Source: Microcyclospora pomicola
Lineage: Eukaryota > Ascomycota > Dothideomycetes > Capnodiales
Reading direction: 5' to 3'
NCBI GenBank assembly: GCA_002786065.1
Contig: NHNY01000001.1
Coordinates: 1,426,001 to 1,490,000 of the forward strand
Length of the DNA: 64,000 bases
Part shown: positions 55,642-64,000 of the stretch, piece by piece
Layout of the letters: each line of letters starts with the position of its first letter
Numbering within the stretch: the first letter of the stretch is position 1
Position numbers and translations under genes: made by a program
Notes under the pieces: generated by a model
Seen by the model: the letters and a program-made list of their open reading frames with translations, nothing else
The model's database searches: none
Told to the model about the DNA's origin: nothing

Positions 55642-56634
55642 TCACTTCTCCATCTCCAAGCCCGCCTTAGCGAACTCCTTCTTGACGATGTCATACACCT
55701 CCTCGGGCCCCTTGGTAGCATCCACCTTGACCACTCGTCCGTCCTTCTCGAATGCATCCACCACAGGCATGCTTGTATCGACGAACGTCCGGAACCGTTT
55801 CTTGATGCTCTCCTCATTATCATCAGCACGCCCGCTGGTTTCGCCACGCTTCAGCAATCGCTGACGCATCGTGTCTTCCGGACAATCGAAGAACAGCGTG
55901 AACTTTCCTTTCACAACCTTATCCTCAAATGCCGTCGCCTGATCCATCTTGCGGGGAAACCCATCGATGAGGAACTTGCGGTTGCCCTTCTCGGAAATCG
56001 TCTCCTGCATCGCGTTCTCCAGCAGCTGGATGGTGACCTCCATCGGGACAATTTGTCCTTCTTTGATGTAGGACTTGATCATGTCACCGAACTCGCTGCC
56101 TGGGCGGTCTTGCTCGGCGCGTAGCAGGTCACCCGCGGAGAGATGTCGGAAGCCAAAGTCACGCACAATGTTGCTGCATTGCGTGCCTTTGCCGGCACCT
56201 GGCCCACCAAGCACGAAGATCACGAGGGCTTGGTCAGAGCCAGTTCCCGGGGAGAAGAGCGGAGAGCTGCGTTTGGGGGCCTGCAGGGCGGGGTTGTCCT
56301 GAAGGTCAGGCATGGTAGTGGTGTCGAGCGGAACTCTTTATTGCTGGTCTTTCACAGTGGAAGACGAGGTCCGTGGCCACTGATCTTTTGGTGGTGCACG
56401 GTCAGGTAGCACGTAATGGCTGGATCCAGAGCCTTGGCGAGTTTTGGCCAGGTAGTAGAAGGAAGCGCTGCCAATGCAGAAGATGGCTACGAGGGGAAAG
56501 ACGGGGAGTTTGTCGGACCGGCCGTTGCGGGGAGGTGGTCGAGGGCGAGTCGCGGGGGACTGGTGGAGGCGTCGAGTTGTGGTGTTCAATGATCGACGCA
56601 CGATTTGTAGCGATAATGAGGTCCGGAACAACAT
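55642..56634 (-). CDS. URA6: UMP/CMP kinase (Ura6), with possible membrane-anchored leader
   Basis: The core kinase (55642..56313, 223 residues from MPDLQDN) is unmistakable: P-loop VLGGPGAGKGTQC, NMP-binding HLSAGDLLRAE, FLIDGFPRKMDQA, and the short LID region KRGETSGRADDN. It phosphorylates UMP, CMP or dUMP for pyrimidine nucleotide synthesis. Just upstream, in the same frame, 56338..56634 encodes MLFRTSLSLQIVRRS, an Arg/Ser-rich leader, and a membrane helix (LPVFPLVAIFCIGSASFYYLA). A TAA separates it from the kinase. A 75-nt intron, 56281..56355 (donor GTGAAAG, a CTGAC branch-like site, acceptor CTGCAG, phase 0 at both ends), would remove that stop and the internal ATG and give a 305-residue fused product. 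I annotate that fusion, complement(55642..56280, 56356..56634), with the shorter form as the alternative. The donor is weak. Confidence 0.7.
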
Positions 56635-57624
56635 GATGGAGCAGCGAAAGACGGTGGCCTGGCATGCAATGCATGACGGAAGCTTCACTTGGGCTTGTTG
56701 TCGATAAGGTTGGAGCTAGGCCAATCAGCTCCGACCACATGAGGCTTCACATTATAAGGTACACTCCTTTTATCTTCCCACGCATATGAGCTCTGTTATC
56801 CTTTGAAGATGCACGGTCTAATTAACGTGTTCTGAGACCTCTGTCGTAGCCACCACATGAGACTCGAATGGATTCAAAGCATTCTTGCAGGCTGTTGTGG
56901 AAAAGTACAGAGATGCTTGTGGACAGAGGCCAGGCTGCGCCAAAGGACCTGCTGCAAGTCTTGTAGCTATGGGACTAAAAGTACATCGCTGTCGTACTCA
57001 CCCTGGCAGTGCCCTTACAGCAAGAAGGGACAAGGTACCGCGGACTCGATCATGAACCGGAGGTCTGTCAGCATTCCAGCCTTGTCTAGGGCAGGCCCAC
57101 ATACTGACCCTTTCAGATCTGTGCATATACCGTCGCGCCACAATCTATAAATGCACGGGATCCTGTGTCACTGGAAGCCTAGATGCACGACGAGACGAGC
57201 TCCGTAGACACTTTTCTGGTGACGGCTTTGATTCGCCCAGGATTGAAGTCCTGGCATCGTGACATTTGTTCTCGATGGGGATGTCGACTCCATCCAGACT
57301 GAACAGGTTGCATTGTGAGCTCAAGCTAAGAATGCAGTGATCCACTCATCACTCGCGGTTTGAAATGGAATGGTTGTAGCATATGCGAGACTCGAACACA
57401 AGCATGGCAGCTCAGTGAGGCTTATGAATATCGTTTTCGGATGTGAGGTCCTCACTTTCGGCGATCTGCAGATCATCGTAGCAATTTCGCGCCTATTCTG
57501 GTGGCTCGGAAATTAGGACATGCTACTATACGGATTGGTATATTGGACATCGATGCTTGAAGATCGTTTCTTGCATATATGACCCTAACAGACAGAACCA
57601 TGCTACAAAAGAACAATTCAGCTC
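56635..57624. other. Intergenic stretch with two divergent promoters
   Basis: About 990 bp between URA6 and the glycosyltransferase gene. Frames are short and unrelated to known families. No RNA gene or repeat was recognised. Confidence 0.4.
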
Positions 57625-59904
57625 ATGAAAATGCTTTCGTGGAAGACTTTGTTGTGGTTGAGCATGTCCGTGACTGCCGGCTGCAATTTAGTCACCTTCT
57701 TTCTGTACTTGGGCTACAGATGCTACTGTTTGACCAGCGGCCATGCCATTGATGGTGGCTCGATTCGGGAGGAAGAGAGTAATCACTACCCACAAACACT
57801 TGGTCTGGCATGGGCGATGTTCGGGCTCGAAATACTCTTGCTTTGTAGGTTCAGTGACCCGTTGACGAGAGGTGAAACTGACCAGCATCCAGTTCCCAAC
57901 ACACTACCCTATCTGAGTCGAACACTGGCTGTTCGCCCAACCGCTCGAGTTAAAGAGCGTCTCGTAGGGAACAAGATCCCTCGAGTTGATGTACTCATTA
58001 CTTGCTGCAGAGAAGAGATAGACGTGATAGTCGATACCGTCCGAGCAACATGCGTCTTGGACTATCCACGATCCTGTTTCCGAGTCTTCGTTTGTGACGA
58101 TGGTGCATCGAAGCAACTGCAGGACAAAATTGCAGAGATGCAATTGACATACAACAATCTGCACTATACCTCGCGTATTAAGGGGCCGATTCAGGATTTC
58201 AAGGCCGGCAATCTGAATCACGGTGTCTTGTATTCCGCGTTCTTTTCTCCTCCGAGCGATTACCCTTCTTCGACAACTCTAGCCCCAGCTTTGGCTAGAT
58301 TCGCCCCTACAGCACAAGTTTCAACCGACACGCTCGAGCCTGGTTCTACGTCTTCTTCTAGCTGCTGTAACAGTCCGGCTTCCATCCGGTCGATCACTTC
58401 AAGTCCTACGAGCTTGGAGTATGTGGCCGCGCTCGATGCTGACATGATTCCCGAGCCGCATTGGTTGAGAGCCTTGCTGCCACATATCATGGATGACCCA
58501 TCGTTGGCTACGGTCTGCCCACCACAGGTAAGATCGTAACATCCCCCTGTGAATTATCATGACTGACTGTGCTAGCTCTTCTATGATATTCCGACTGATG
58601 ATCCCCTTACACAAACAATGTCGCAATGTGCTGGAGTAACTGAGATGGTCAATGACGCTCTTGGTCACGCCGATTGCCTAGGCTCCGGTTACATAATTCG
58701 ACGGTCTGCTTTGAGAAGTATTGGCGGTTTCCCAACAGAGTCGCTCGCCGAGGATGTGTGTTGTTCAGCTTTGATGCTTGGAGCTGGCTGGAAGACGGCT
58801 TATGTTCCACAGGCATTACAGTACGGATCTGTCCCAGGCTCATTCAGCACACACATCAAGCAACGCACAAGATGGGTCAGTTGAGGTCCTCAATTCGTGG
58901 GAGCTTGAAACTGATCAGTTGCCTATAGTTCGTCGGACATATGCAGACTGCTGCGTTCTTGCACCTCCGACTGTATGGCCATCGGACGAGACATCTGACT
59001 ATCAAACAGCGACTGGCAGGCATAACATTTGACTTGCGCCAGGTAGTGCAGATTCCATTGCCTTTGACATTCGTGATCATTCCTATCGTTCTACTTTCTG
59101 GAAGCCCATTGGTTTATTGGCAGAGCACAGCTCAGTTGAAGTTGTTGATCGTTCTCGCCTGTCTGTGGTCGATCTGCCACTGGGTCCACGAAGGAACTGT
59201 CACAATCGTAGGAAGTATATCGAACGGTACATTTGATATTCGTACAGCTTCTTATGATTCCGAGCTGGAGCGCTGGATTTGGCCATGTGGGTTATGCTCC
59301 GAAATCATTGGTCATCAGCTACTGATCTGTCACAGATATGCTTTTAGCATTTGTCCGATCATTCGTCCTTCCAACTAGGTTCGGAGGAAGTCCTGCGGGA
59401 TTTACTGCATCTGGTAGTCTCTCGTCTTCTCTTCAGGAGCGAGACTTGCAGAACCGTGCACCACTTCTTCGCCGCCTTAGAGTCATGCTACTTGATCATC
59501 TGGCAATGATCCACTTACTCTTCGCGATTGCTTGCATTTCCGCTGTCGGCCTCGCATTTGCTCGTGCTTTTACGTCGGGACAGATCACTGGCGTTTACCG
59601 CGAGGAGTCCATTGCATCTACGTCCCAACAGCTCTTATATCTCGTCACGCGCATCGGCTGGCCCCCTATCATATGGCTGCAGCAGACGATCTCAGCAATG
59701 ACGCCAATCTTATATGCTATCTGGCCACCTACCGCAACGCCAAGAGAAATGCTTCTTGACAGAAACACTGAGACCGGAGTCGCGTACCCTAACGCGAAGG
59801 CTAGGTTACCTAGCAGGACTGTGTGGGGGTATTGGCGCTGTACAAGACTTGTGATAAGCCTCATCTACGTGATTCTGCTGCTGGGATTTTGTGCGAAGCT
59901 CTAA
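57625..59904 (+). CDS. Membrane-bound processive glycosyltransferase family 2 protein
   Basis: A 709-residue protein from four exons, join(57625..58527, 58576..58875, 58929..59286, 59336..59904), introns 48, 53 and 49 nt. N-terminal membrane helices precede a GT2 core with all hallmark residues: CDDGAS (Asp158/159), ALDADM (DxD at 271-273), AEDV (Glu360-Asp361) and the QRTRW motif (397-401), completed exactly at the second junction. At least five C-terminal membrane segments follow. The architecture is that of cellulose-synthase-like and other fungal polysaccharide synthases that extrude a beta-glycan from UDP-sugars. The exact product cannot be told; chitin synthase is unlikely (no QRRRW context or its C-terminal block). 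An unusual ~60-residue Ser/Thr/Pro-rich insert (~206-265) sits between the first Asp and the DxD. Residue TAT at the last junction restores WIWPYMLLAFVRSF. Confidence 0.9.
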
Positions 59905-60181
59905 AATTGCATTTGCTGGGAGCTATCCGGTCTTCATACAAATCGCGGGCTCTTCCGTCGTACAAGTGAGTCTGTGATGCAACCACTCTTTGAGATATCA
60001 TAGCTCGTAAACGTCTGATCGTGGTACCAAGTGGTATAATGGCCAAACACTCAGCTGGCCCGTCAAAATCTCTTAGGCGAGGGCATTGGATGATCCTTGC
60101 TACCTTATCATTTCTACGATGAGAAGCTACATAATCTCGTGTAAGTTTGTGGTTGCCATTTCAGAGCATTGCACTGGCCCA
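59905..60181. other. Convergent 3' flanks
   Basis: 277 bp between the converging glycosyltransferase and CCT2 genes; no gene recognised. A faintly tRNA-like segment near 60020-60100 was rejected. Confidence 0.45.
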
Positions 60182-61824
60182 TTACATCCTTTCTCTTTTC
60201 CTAGGTGCGGCTCTGATGATGTTATCTACTCGCAAGAGCAGCTCAGCAGCCTCACTCGCACTTGAAACGACTGCGCGCTTCAGCTTGTAGCTTTCCACCA
60301 CGCCAAGCTCGCGCATGTCTGCGATCCCTCCTCCGGGGGTCATAAGATCTAGACCGCTGCTTGACATACCAGAGTAGACCGCTTTTCGAAGTCTGGCCAC
60401 CAAGTCCGATGAGTCGAGACCTGCGTTGTCCGCAAGAATGGTCGGAAGTTGACGAAGTGCCTTTGAAAAGCTGTCGACCGCAATGGCTTTCTTACCCGCA
60501 ACGTTGTGTGCGGCTTGATCAACGGCTTTGGCCATGACCATCTCTGCACATCCACCTCCAAGCGTGATCTTGGGGTTCTTGACTGTTTGTGAGAGGACGG
60601 CGAGCGCATCGTGAAGACTGCGCTCGGCTTCGTCGAGGAGTTGCTCAGTAGCGCCTCGAAGGACAATCGTGCATGCTCGTCCGGCTGCGACACCAGAGAA
60701 TCGAATCAAAGTATCCTCACCAATAATGACCTCCTCGATTAGGTCACAATGTCCGAGCTTGACATGCTCTGGGTGGTCGAATGTGCTGGTGATTTCTGCG
60801 CCAGTTACCAGCGCTAGCCGCTCTACTCCGTCAAAGTCTGCATGCTCAATCGATGCGATGCCTGCGTCCGAGAAAAGCTGTTCGGGCCAATTGTAGATCA
60901 ATTGTCGGTTGACGAAGCAATTGATACCATGCCCCTTTATCCGATCGACCTTTGCCTTCATCTTTTCACGCTCGGCCTTCTCGAGCTCGGCCAACTTCCC
61001 TGTGCTCTCTACCTTGACTCTGGCGCCAAAGATCTTGACCTTATCAGTGTCCATGCTAGTGTTAGCGACCAGGATCTTAGCGTTTTCGACTCTTTTGGGC
61101 TGATTGACACCAAACTTCTTGTCCAGAATGAAGCCGGAGTCGAGGTATGAGTCTGAAAGCTTGCCGCCAGCTTTTTTGATGATCTGAATATGGGTGAGAT
61201 CTGTTGAACCGCGCATACGAAGTACAGCATCCGTAGCCAAATCCGAAAAGTAGTCTCGGTCTTGTGAGAGCACTTTCGAGCTCAATGTTGTCCGCGCAAT
61301 AGCTGCCAAATCTTTCCTGAAAAGCTCCGGATCAGAGCTGTGGTCGACCGCCTCTGCTTCCAGTGCTTTAAGTGCTGCTGCGCTCGCAATTCGGTATCCT
61401 TCAATGATGGTCTGCGGGTGGATCTTCTGATTGACCAATTGCTCTGCTTCTCTTAGCAACTCTGCAGCCAGAACTGTGACACTCGTCGTTCCGTCTCCCA
61501 CCTCATCGTCCTGCACTTTCGAGATGTTGACCAACACTTTTGCGGCGGCATTGTCGAGGGCTATGCTTTTGAGAATGGTCGCACCGTCGTTCGTCACCAT
61601 GATCTGGCCAGTAGATCCAGACTGCAGGATCTTGTCCATTCCCTTGGGGCCGAGAGTGGATTTGACAAGGTCACCGACAGCGATAGCTCCCACGAAGGCG
61701 GAAAGACGGGCATTCTCGCCTTTTTCTTCGATTGTGTCGTCCGCAAAAATCTGGGTTGGGTTGTTGGAGCTCTGCGAGGTATTCAGTAGGTGTATGGCCT
61801 GTTCAACATTGAGGAGCTTACCAT
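60182..61824 (-). CDS. CCT2: Chaperonin TRiC/CCT subunit beta
   Basis: A 530-residue subunit of the eukaryotic chaperonin that folds actin, tubulin and WD40 proteins in the cytosol. The model is complement(60182..61771, 61822..61824): the first coding exon is the ATG alone, followed by a 50-nt intron (GTAAGC donor, CTGAAT branch-like site, CGCAG acceptor). Exon 2 begins [26 protein letters not shown], the typical CCT2 N-terminus. Group II chaperonin motifs follow: [45 protein letters not shown], and near the C-terminus [11 protein letters not shown] and the ATP-site GGGIADM. The apical domain has [22 protein letters not shown], which is beta-subunit specific. Without splicing, the ATG frame stops after 13 codons, so the start-codon exon is required unless a further 5' exon exists. 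Confidence 0.94.
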
Positions 61825-62057
61825 ATTGGCACCTCTGTCAGATGCCGATCAGCTTATTGTGTATTTGAAGGTAATTGCAAGGTCTTCACTCAAGTTTGGC
61901 TGACTGCCTGATTGTGTAAGTTGCACGCGACTTTTCGCGCTGAATTTCAGGTGACAAAAGTGTTTCGAAGACAAGCGGCGGAGCGTCACCTCCGCGATCA
62001 GCATATGAGCGACCAGAGCTCGAATCAGCACACTGTACGAACATCAACTACTTCACA
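61825..62057. promoter_or_regulatory. Shared upstream region of CCT2 and SAD1
   Basis: A 233-bp head-to-head spacer, the shortest divergent promoter in the window. It includes AGTGTTTCGAAGACAAG around 61958-61974, which contains TTCGAA but not the spaced nGAAnnTTCn of a canonical heat-shock element. Confidence 0.45.
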
Positions 62058-63728
62058 ATGACAAAACGAGCAGCCGAGGATTCGTTAGAGAGCACAATCA
62101 ACGACTCAGACTCCCCAGCTCCCAAAAAAGCAAAGGTCCAGGATATATCGGAGAGGCAGCTTCCATCACATTCAAGACCACAAACAACAAATGGATACAT
62201 GAACGGAGGGAATGCGCCAGAGCAGGTTTCAACACGGGCAGCACAGAATGAGAGAACCAGAATAGAGGAGGAAGAAGATGACAGTGTGGATCTACCTGCA
62301 ACAGCAACAAGAGGATCACGACTCAATGGGCCTATAGCAGGATACGAAGATGTCTACCTGGATACCATCGACCGCCAGCGCCTAGACTTTGACTTTGAAA
62401 AGCTGTGCTCGGTTACGTTATCGAACATCAACGTATATGCTTGCTTAGTATGCGGCAAATACTTTTCTGGCCGCGGACCGAAGACACCAGCATACTTTCA
62501 TGCGCTGGACGTGGGACACCATGTATATATCAACATGGAGAGCAAGAAGGTCTTTGTGCTACCGGAGGGCTATGAGGTGAAAAGCAAGAGCCTCGAGGAT
62601 ATCAAGGTAGTCGTAGATCCCAGGTTCACTACGGAAGAGGTCAAAGCACTGGATAAGCCAGGTAGAGAACCTCAGTGGGATCTGGCTGGCAGGAAATACA
62701 TGCCAGGCTTTGTAGGCCTCAACAACATCAAAGCAAACGATTACTTGAACGTCGTAGTGCAAGTGTTGGCGCATGTCCCGCCCTTACGAAACTTCTTCAT
62801 GCTTGAGGACCTTTCCTCCCGCCAGCAGCTAGTACAACGCTTCTCCATTCTCTTGCGCAAAATCTGGAACTCCAAGGCATTCAAGAGTCACGTCTCTCCG
62901 CACGAGCTGATCCAAGAAGTCAGCTTACGAAGCAATAAGAAGTTCCTCCTTACCCAACAAGCGGATCCTGTCGAGCTCCTCAGCTGGTTTCTCAACAACC
63001 TCCATCTGGCACTTGGCGGCAGCAAAACCAAACCCAAGAGCTCGCTCATACAACAGATTTTCCAAGGAACTCTTCGGGTGGAATCGCAGAGTATCTCCGC
63101 TCGAGCTGATGCCAGAGACCGACTCAGATTCGAAGACACGACGATTCAATCACAAATCTCACCCTTTATGATACTAACCCTCGACCTACCACCGGCTCCA
63201 CTCTTCCAAGACGATACAGAAAAGAACATCATCCCTCAGGTACCTCTCACCACAGTTCTACAGAAGTACAACGGCATCGCCGCGCAGGAGCGCAAGGACA
63301 CGCGCATGCGCTACCGCCTCCTCCACCCCCTCCCGCCCTATATTGTGATGCACATCAAGCGCTTCCAACCCAACAAATTCCTGGAAGCCCAACGGAATCC
63401 CACTATTGTGACGTTCACGCCACGCGCGCTTGACATGTCTCCTTACGTGGAGCCGAATCCGGATGTGCACAACCCTGGCGACCCGCTCGTGTATGATCTG
63501 GTCGCAAACATAACCTATGAAGGTGTAAAGGTACGTGATGATTCGGTGGAGGGCGAAGCAGAACGCAAAGTCTGGCGAGCACAGGTGCGCGAGGCGGGAG
63601 AGCGAGGGCAGTGGTGGGAGATGCAGGATCTGTTTGTGGAAAAGGTCGAGGCGGAATTGCTAGCGACTAAGGAGAGTTATGTCATGGTCTGGGAAAGGCG
63701 GAAGGTCGGAAAGGCCAAGAAGGTTTGA
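62058..63728 (+). CDS. SAD1: Sad1/USP39, U4/U6.U5 tri-snRNP splicing factor (inactive USP fold)
   Basis: A 556-residue single-exon protein. After a disordered Lys/acidic N-terminus (~1-85), a UBP-type zinc finger is seen at ~120-165 (YACLVCGKYFSGRG, then HALDVGHHVYIN), followed by a ubiquitin-specific-protease fold from ~215 (YMPGFVGLNNIKANDYLN) to the end. The Cys box of active USPs (GNTCYMNS) here reads KANDYLNV: the nucleophile Cys is Asp. The His box is likewise not conserved. This is the known state of Sad1/USP39, which works as a scaffold in assembly and stability of the U4/U6.U5 tri-snRNP, not as a deubiquitinase. FSILLRKIWNSKAFKSHVSPHELIQEVS and LPPYIVMHIKRFQPNKF are family-typical. 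It is head to head with CCT2. Confidence 0.95.
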   Translation: MTKRAAEDSLESTINDSDSPAPKKAKVQDISERQLPSHSRPQTTNGYMNGGNAPEQVSTRAAQNERTRIEEEEDDSVDLPATATRGSRLNGPIAGYEDVYLDTIDRQRLDFDFEKLCSVTLSNINVYACLVCGKYFSGRGPKTPAYFHALDVGHHVYINMESKKVFVLPEGYEVKSKSLEDIKVVVDPRFTTEEVKALDKPGREPQWDLAGRKYMPGFVGLNNIKANDYLNVVVQVLAHVPPLRNFFMLEDLSSRQQLVQRFSILLRKIWNSKAFKSHVSPHELIQEVSLRSNKKFLLTQQADPVELLSWFLNNLHLALGGSKTKPKSSLIQQIFQGTLRVESQSISARADARDRLRFEDTTIQSQISPFMILTLDLPPAPLFQDDTEKNIIPQVPLTTVLQKYNGIAAQERKDTRMRYRLLHPLPPYIVMHIKRFQPNKFLEAQRNPTIVTFTPRALDMSPYVEPNPDVHNPGDPLVYDLVANITYEGVKVRDDSVEGEAERKVWRAQVREAGERGQWWEMQDLFVEKVEAELLATKESYVMVWERRKVGKAKKV

Positions 63729-64000
63729 GCGAATTTGGATATGATCTGCTTGAACGCCGCGATCCACGGATCGCTGGTGTGTGCTGGAAGAGTTGAGATA
63801 TCTAATGTTCCATGATGCAAACATCACCCCCTCGTTGGGGTTTCACTACTTGCCTCACGTTTGTCCGTGAGAGAAGACATAGCAATGCCAGCCTAGCGAA
63901 TTTCACTGCAATGCCCTACGTCGACAGATCCATGTGCTCAACATTATTGGAGATGCCACATCCTAAAAGCGCGAGATATCACGGCCAAGCGCCCAATTGA
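63729..64000. other. Right-edge non-coding stretch
   Basis: The 3' flank of SAD1. A 62-codon frame open to the window edge begins at 63812, but it has no family resemblance and I do not call it. Confidence 0.4.

Noticed and set aside
60020-60100. tRNA-like segment with AGTGGTATAATGG
   Set aside because: The B-box is missing and no cloverleaf can be drawn by eye; a tRNAscan run would settle it.
61958-61974. Possible heat-shock element in the CCT2/SAD1 promoter
   Set aside because: TTCGAA without the two-base spacing of nGAAnnTTCn; a single imperfect site.

Overview
The window is nuclear DNA of a filamentous ascomycete (Pezizomycotina). The overall feel, including a lineage-typical secreted NTF2-like protein, a Pho80-type cyclin and a trehalose-complex subunit, suggests Dothideomycetes, but the class is an impression and not a proof. 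The evidence for a fungus is direct: genes are dense, introns are spliceosomal and short (42-121 nt, GTRNGT donors, YAG acceptors), and the families are fungal, such as Zn2Cys6 factor, Ecm29, Erd1, mL59, Lsm5 and Irc20. I modelled 24 protein-coding genes. Exon junctions were placed by hand from frame, splice consensus and family sequence.

Layout. 0.4-3.2 kb: a NEDD8-specific protease and a LYAR-type zinc-finger protein, both on minus. 4.5-6.2 kb: a very small kinase-like protein and an F-box protein, both probably lineage-specific. 6.5-9.5 kb: mitochondrial methionyl-tRNA synthetase and a secreted NTF2-like protein. 10.6-15.8 kb: LSM5, cut into five tiny exons, divergent from a 1466-residue coiled-coil/3'-5' exonuclease. 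16.2-23.9 kb: proteasome beta3 (PUP3), mitoribosomal mL59, the SNF2/RING protein Irc20, and proteasome beta1 (PRE3). 25.2-31.6 kb: Pho80-type cyclin and a trehalose synthase-complex subunit. 32.1-39.5 kb: ERD1 divergent from the proteasome scaffold ECM29. 41.7-44.2 kb: Zn2Cys6 transcription factor. 44.2-47.8 kb: no gene recognised. 47.8-53.3 kb: germinal-centre kinase, secreted M20 peptidase, iron-type alcohol dehydrogenase. 54.3-59.9 kb: Ser/Thr-rich membrane protein, UMP kinase, membrane-bound GT2 glycosyltransferase. 60.2-63.7 kb: CCT2 divergent from SAD1.

How the genes fit together. Most are housekeeping genes, and many sit in head-to-head pairs sharing 230-680 bp of upstream DNA. Protein quality control and ubiquitin-like pathways are over-represented to the eye (Nep1, F-box protein, Pup3, Irc20, Pre3, Ecm29, CCT2, plus the catalytically dead ubiquitin-protease fold in Sad1). 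No operon logic is implied. I saw no convincing tRNA, rRNA, CRISPR, transposon or viral element. The points most worth a second look are a possible splice-controlled membrane-anchored form of UMP kinase, the coiled-coil/exonuclease fusion, the miniature kinase-like gene, and a CCT2 model whose first coding exon is only the start codon.
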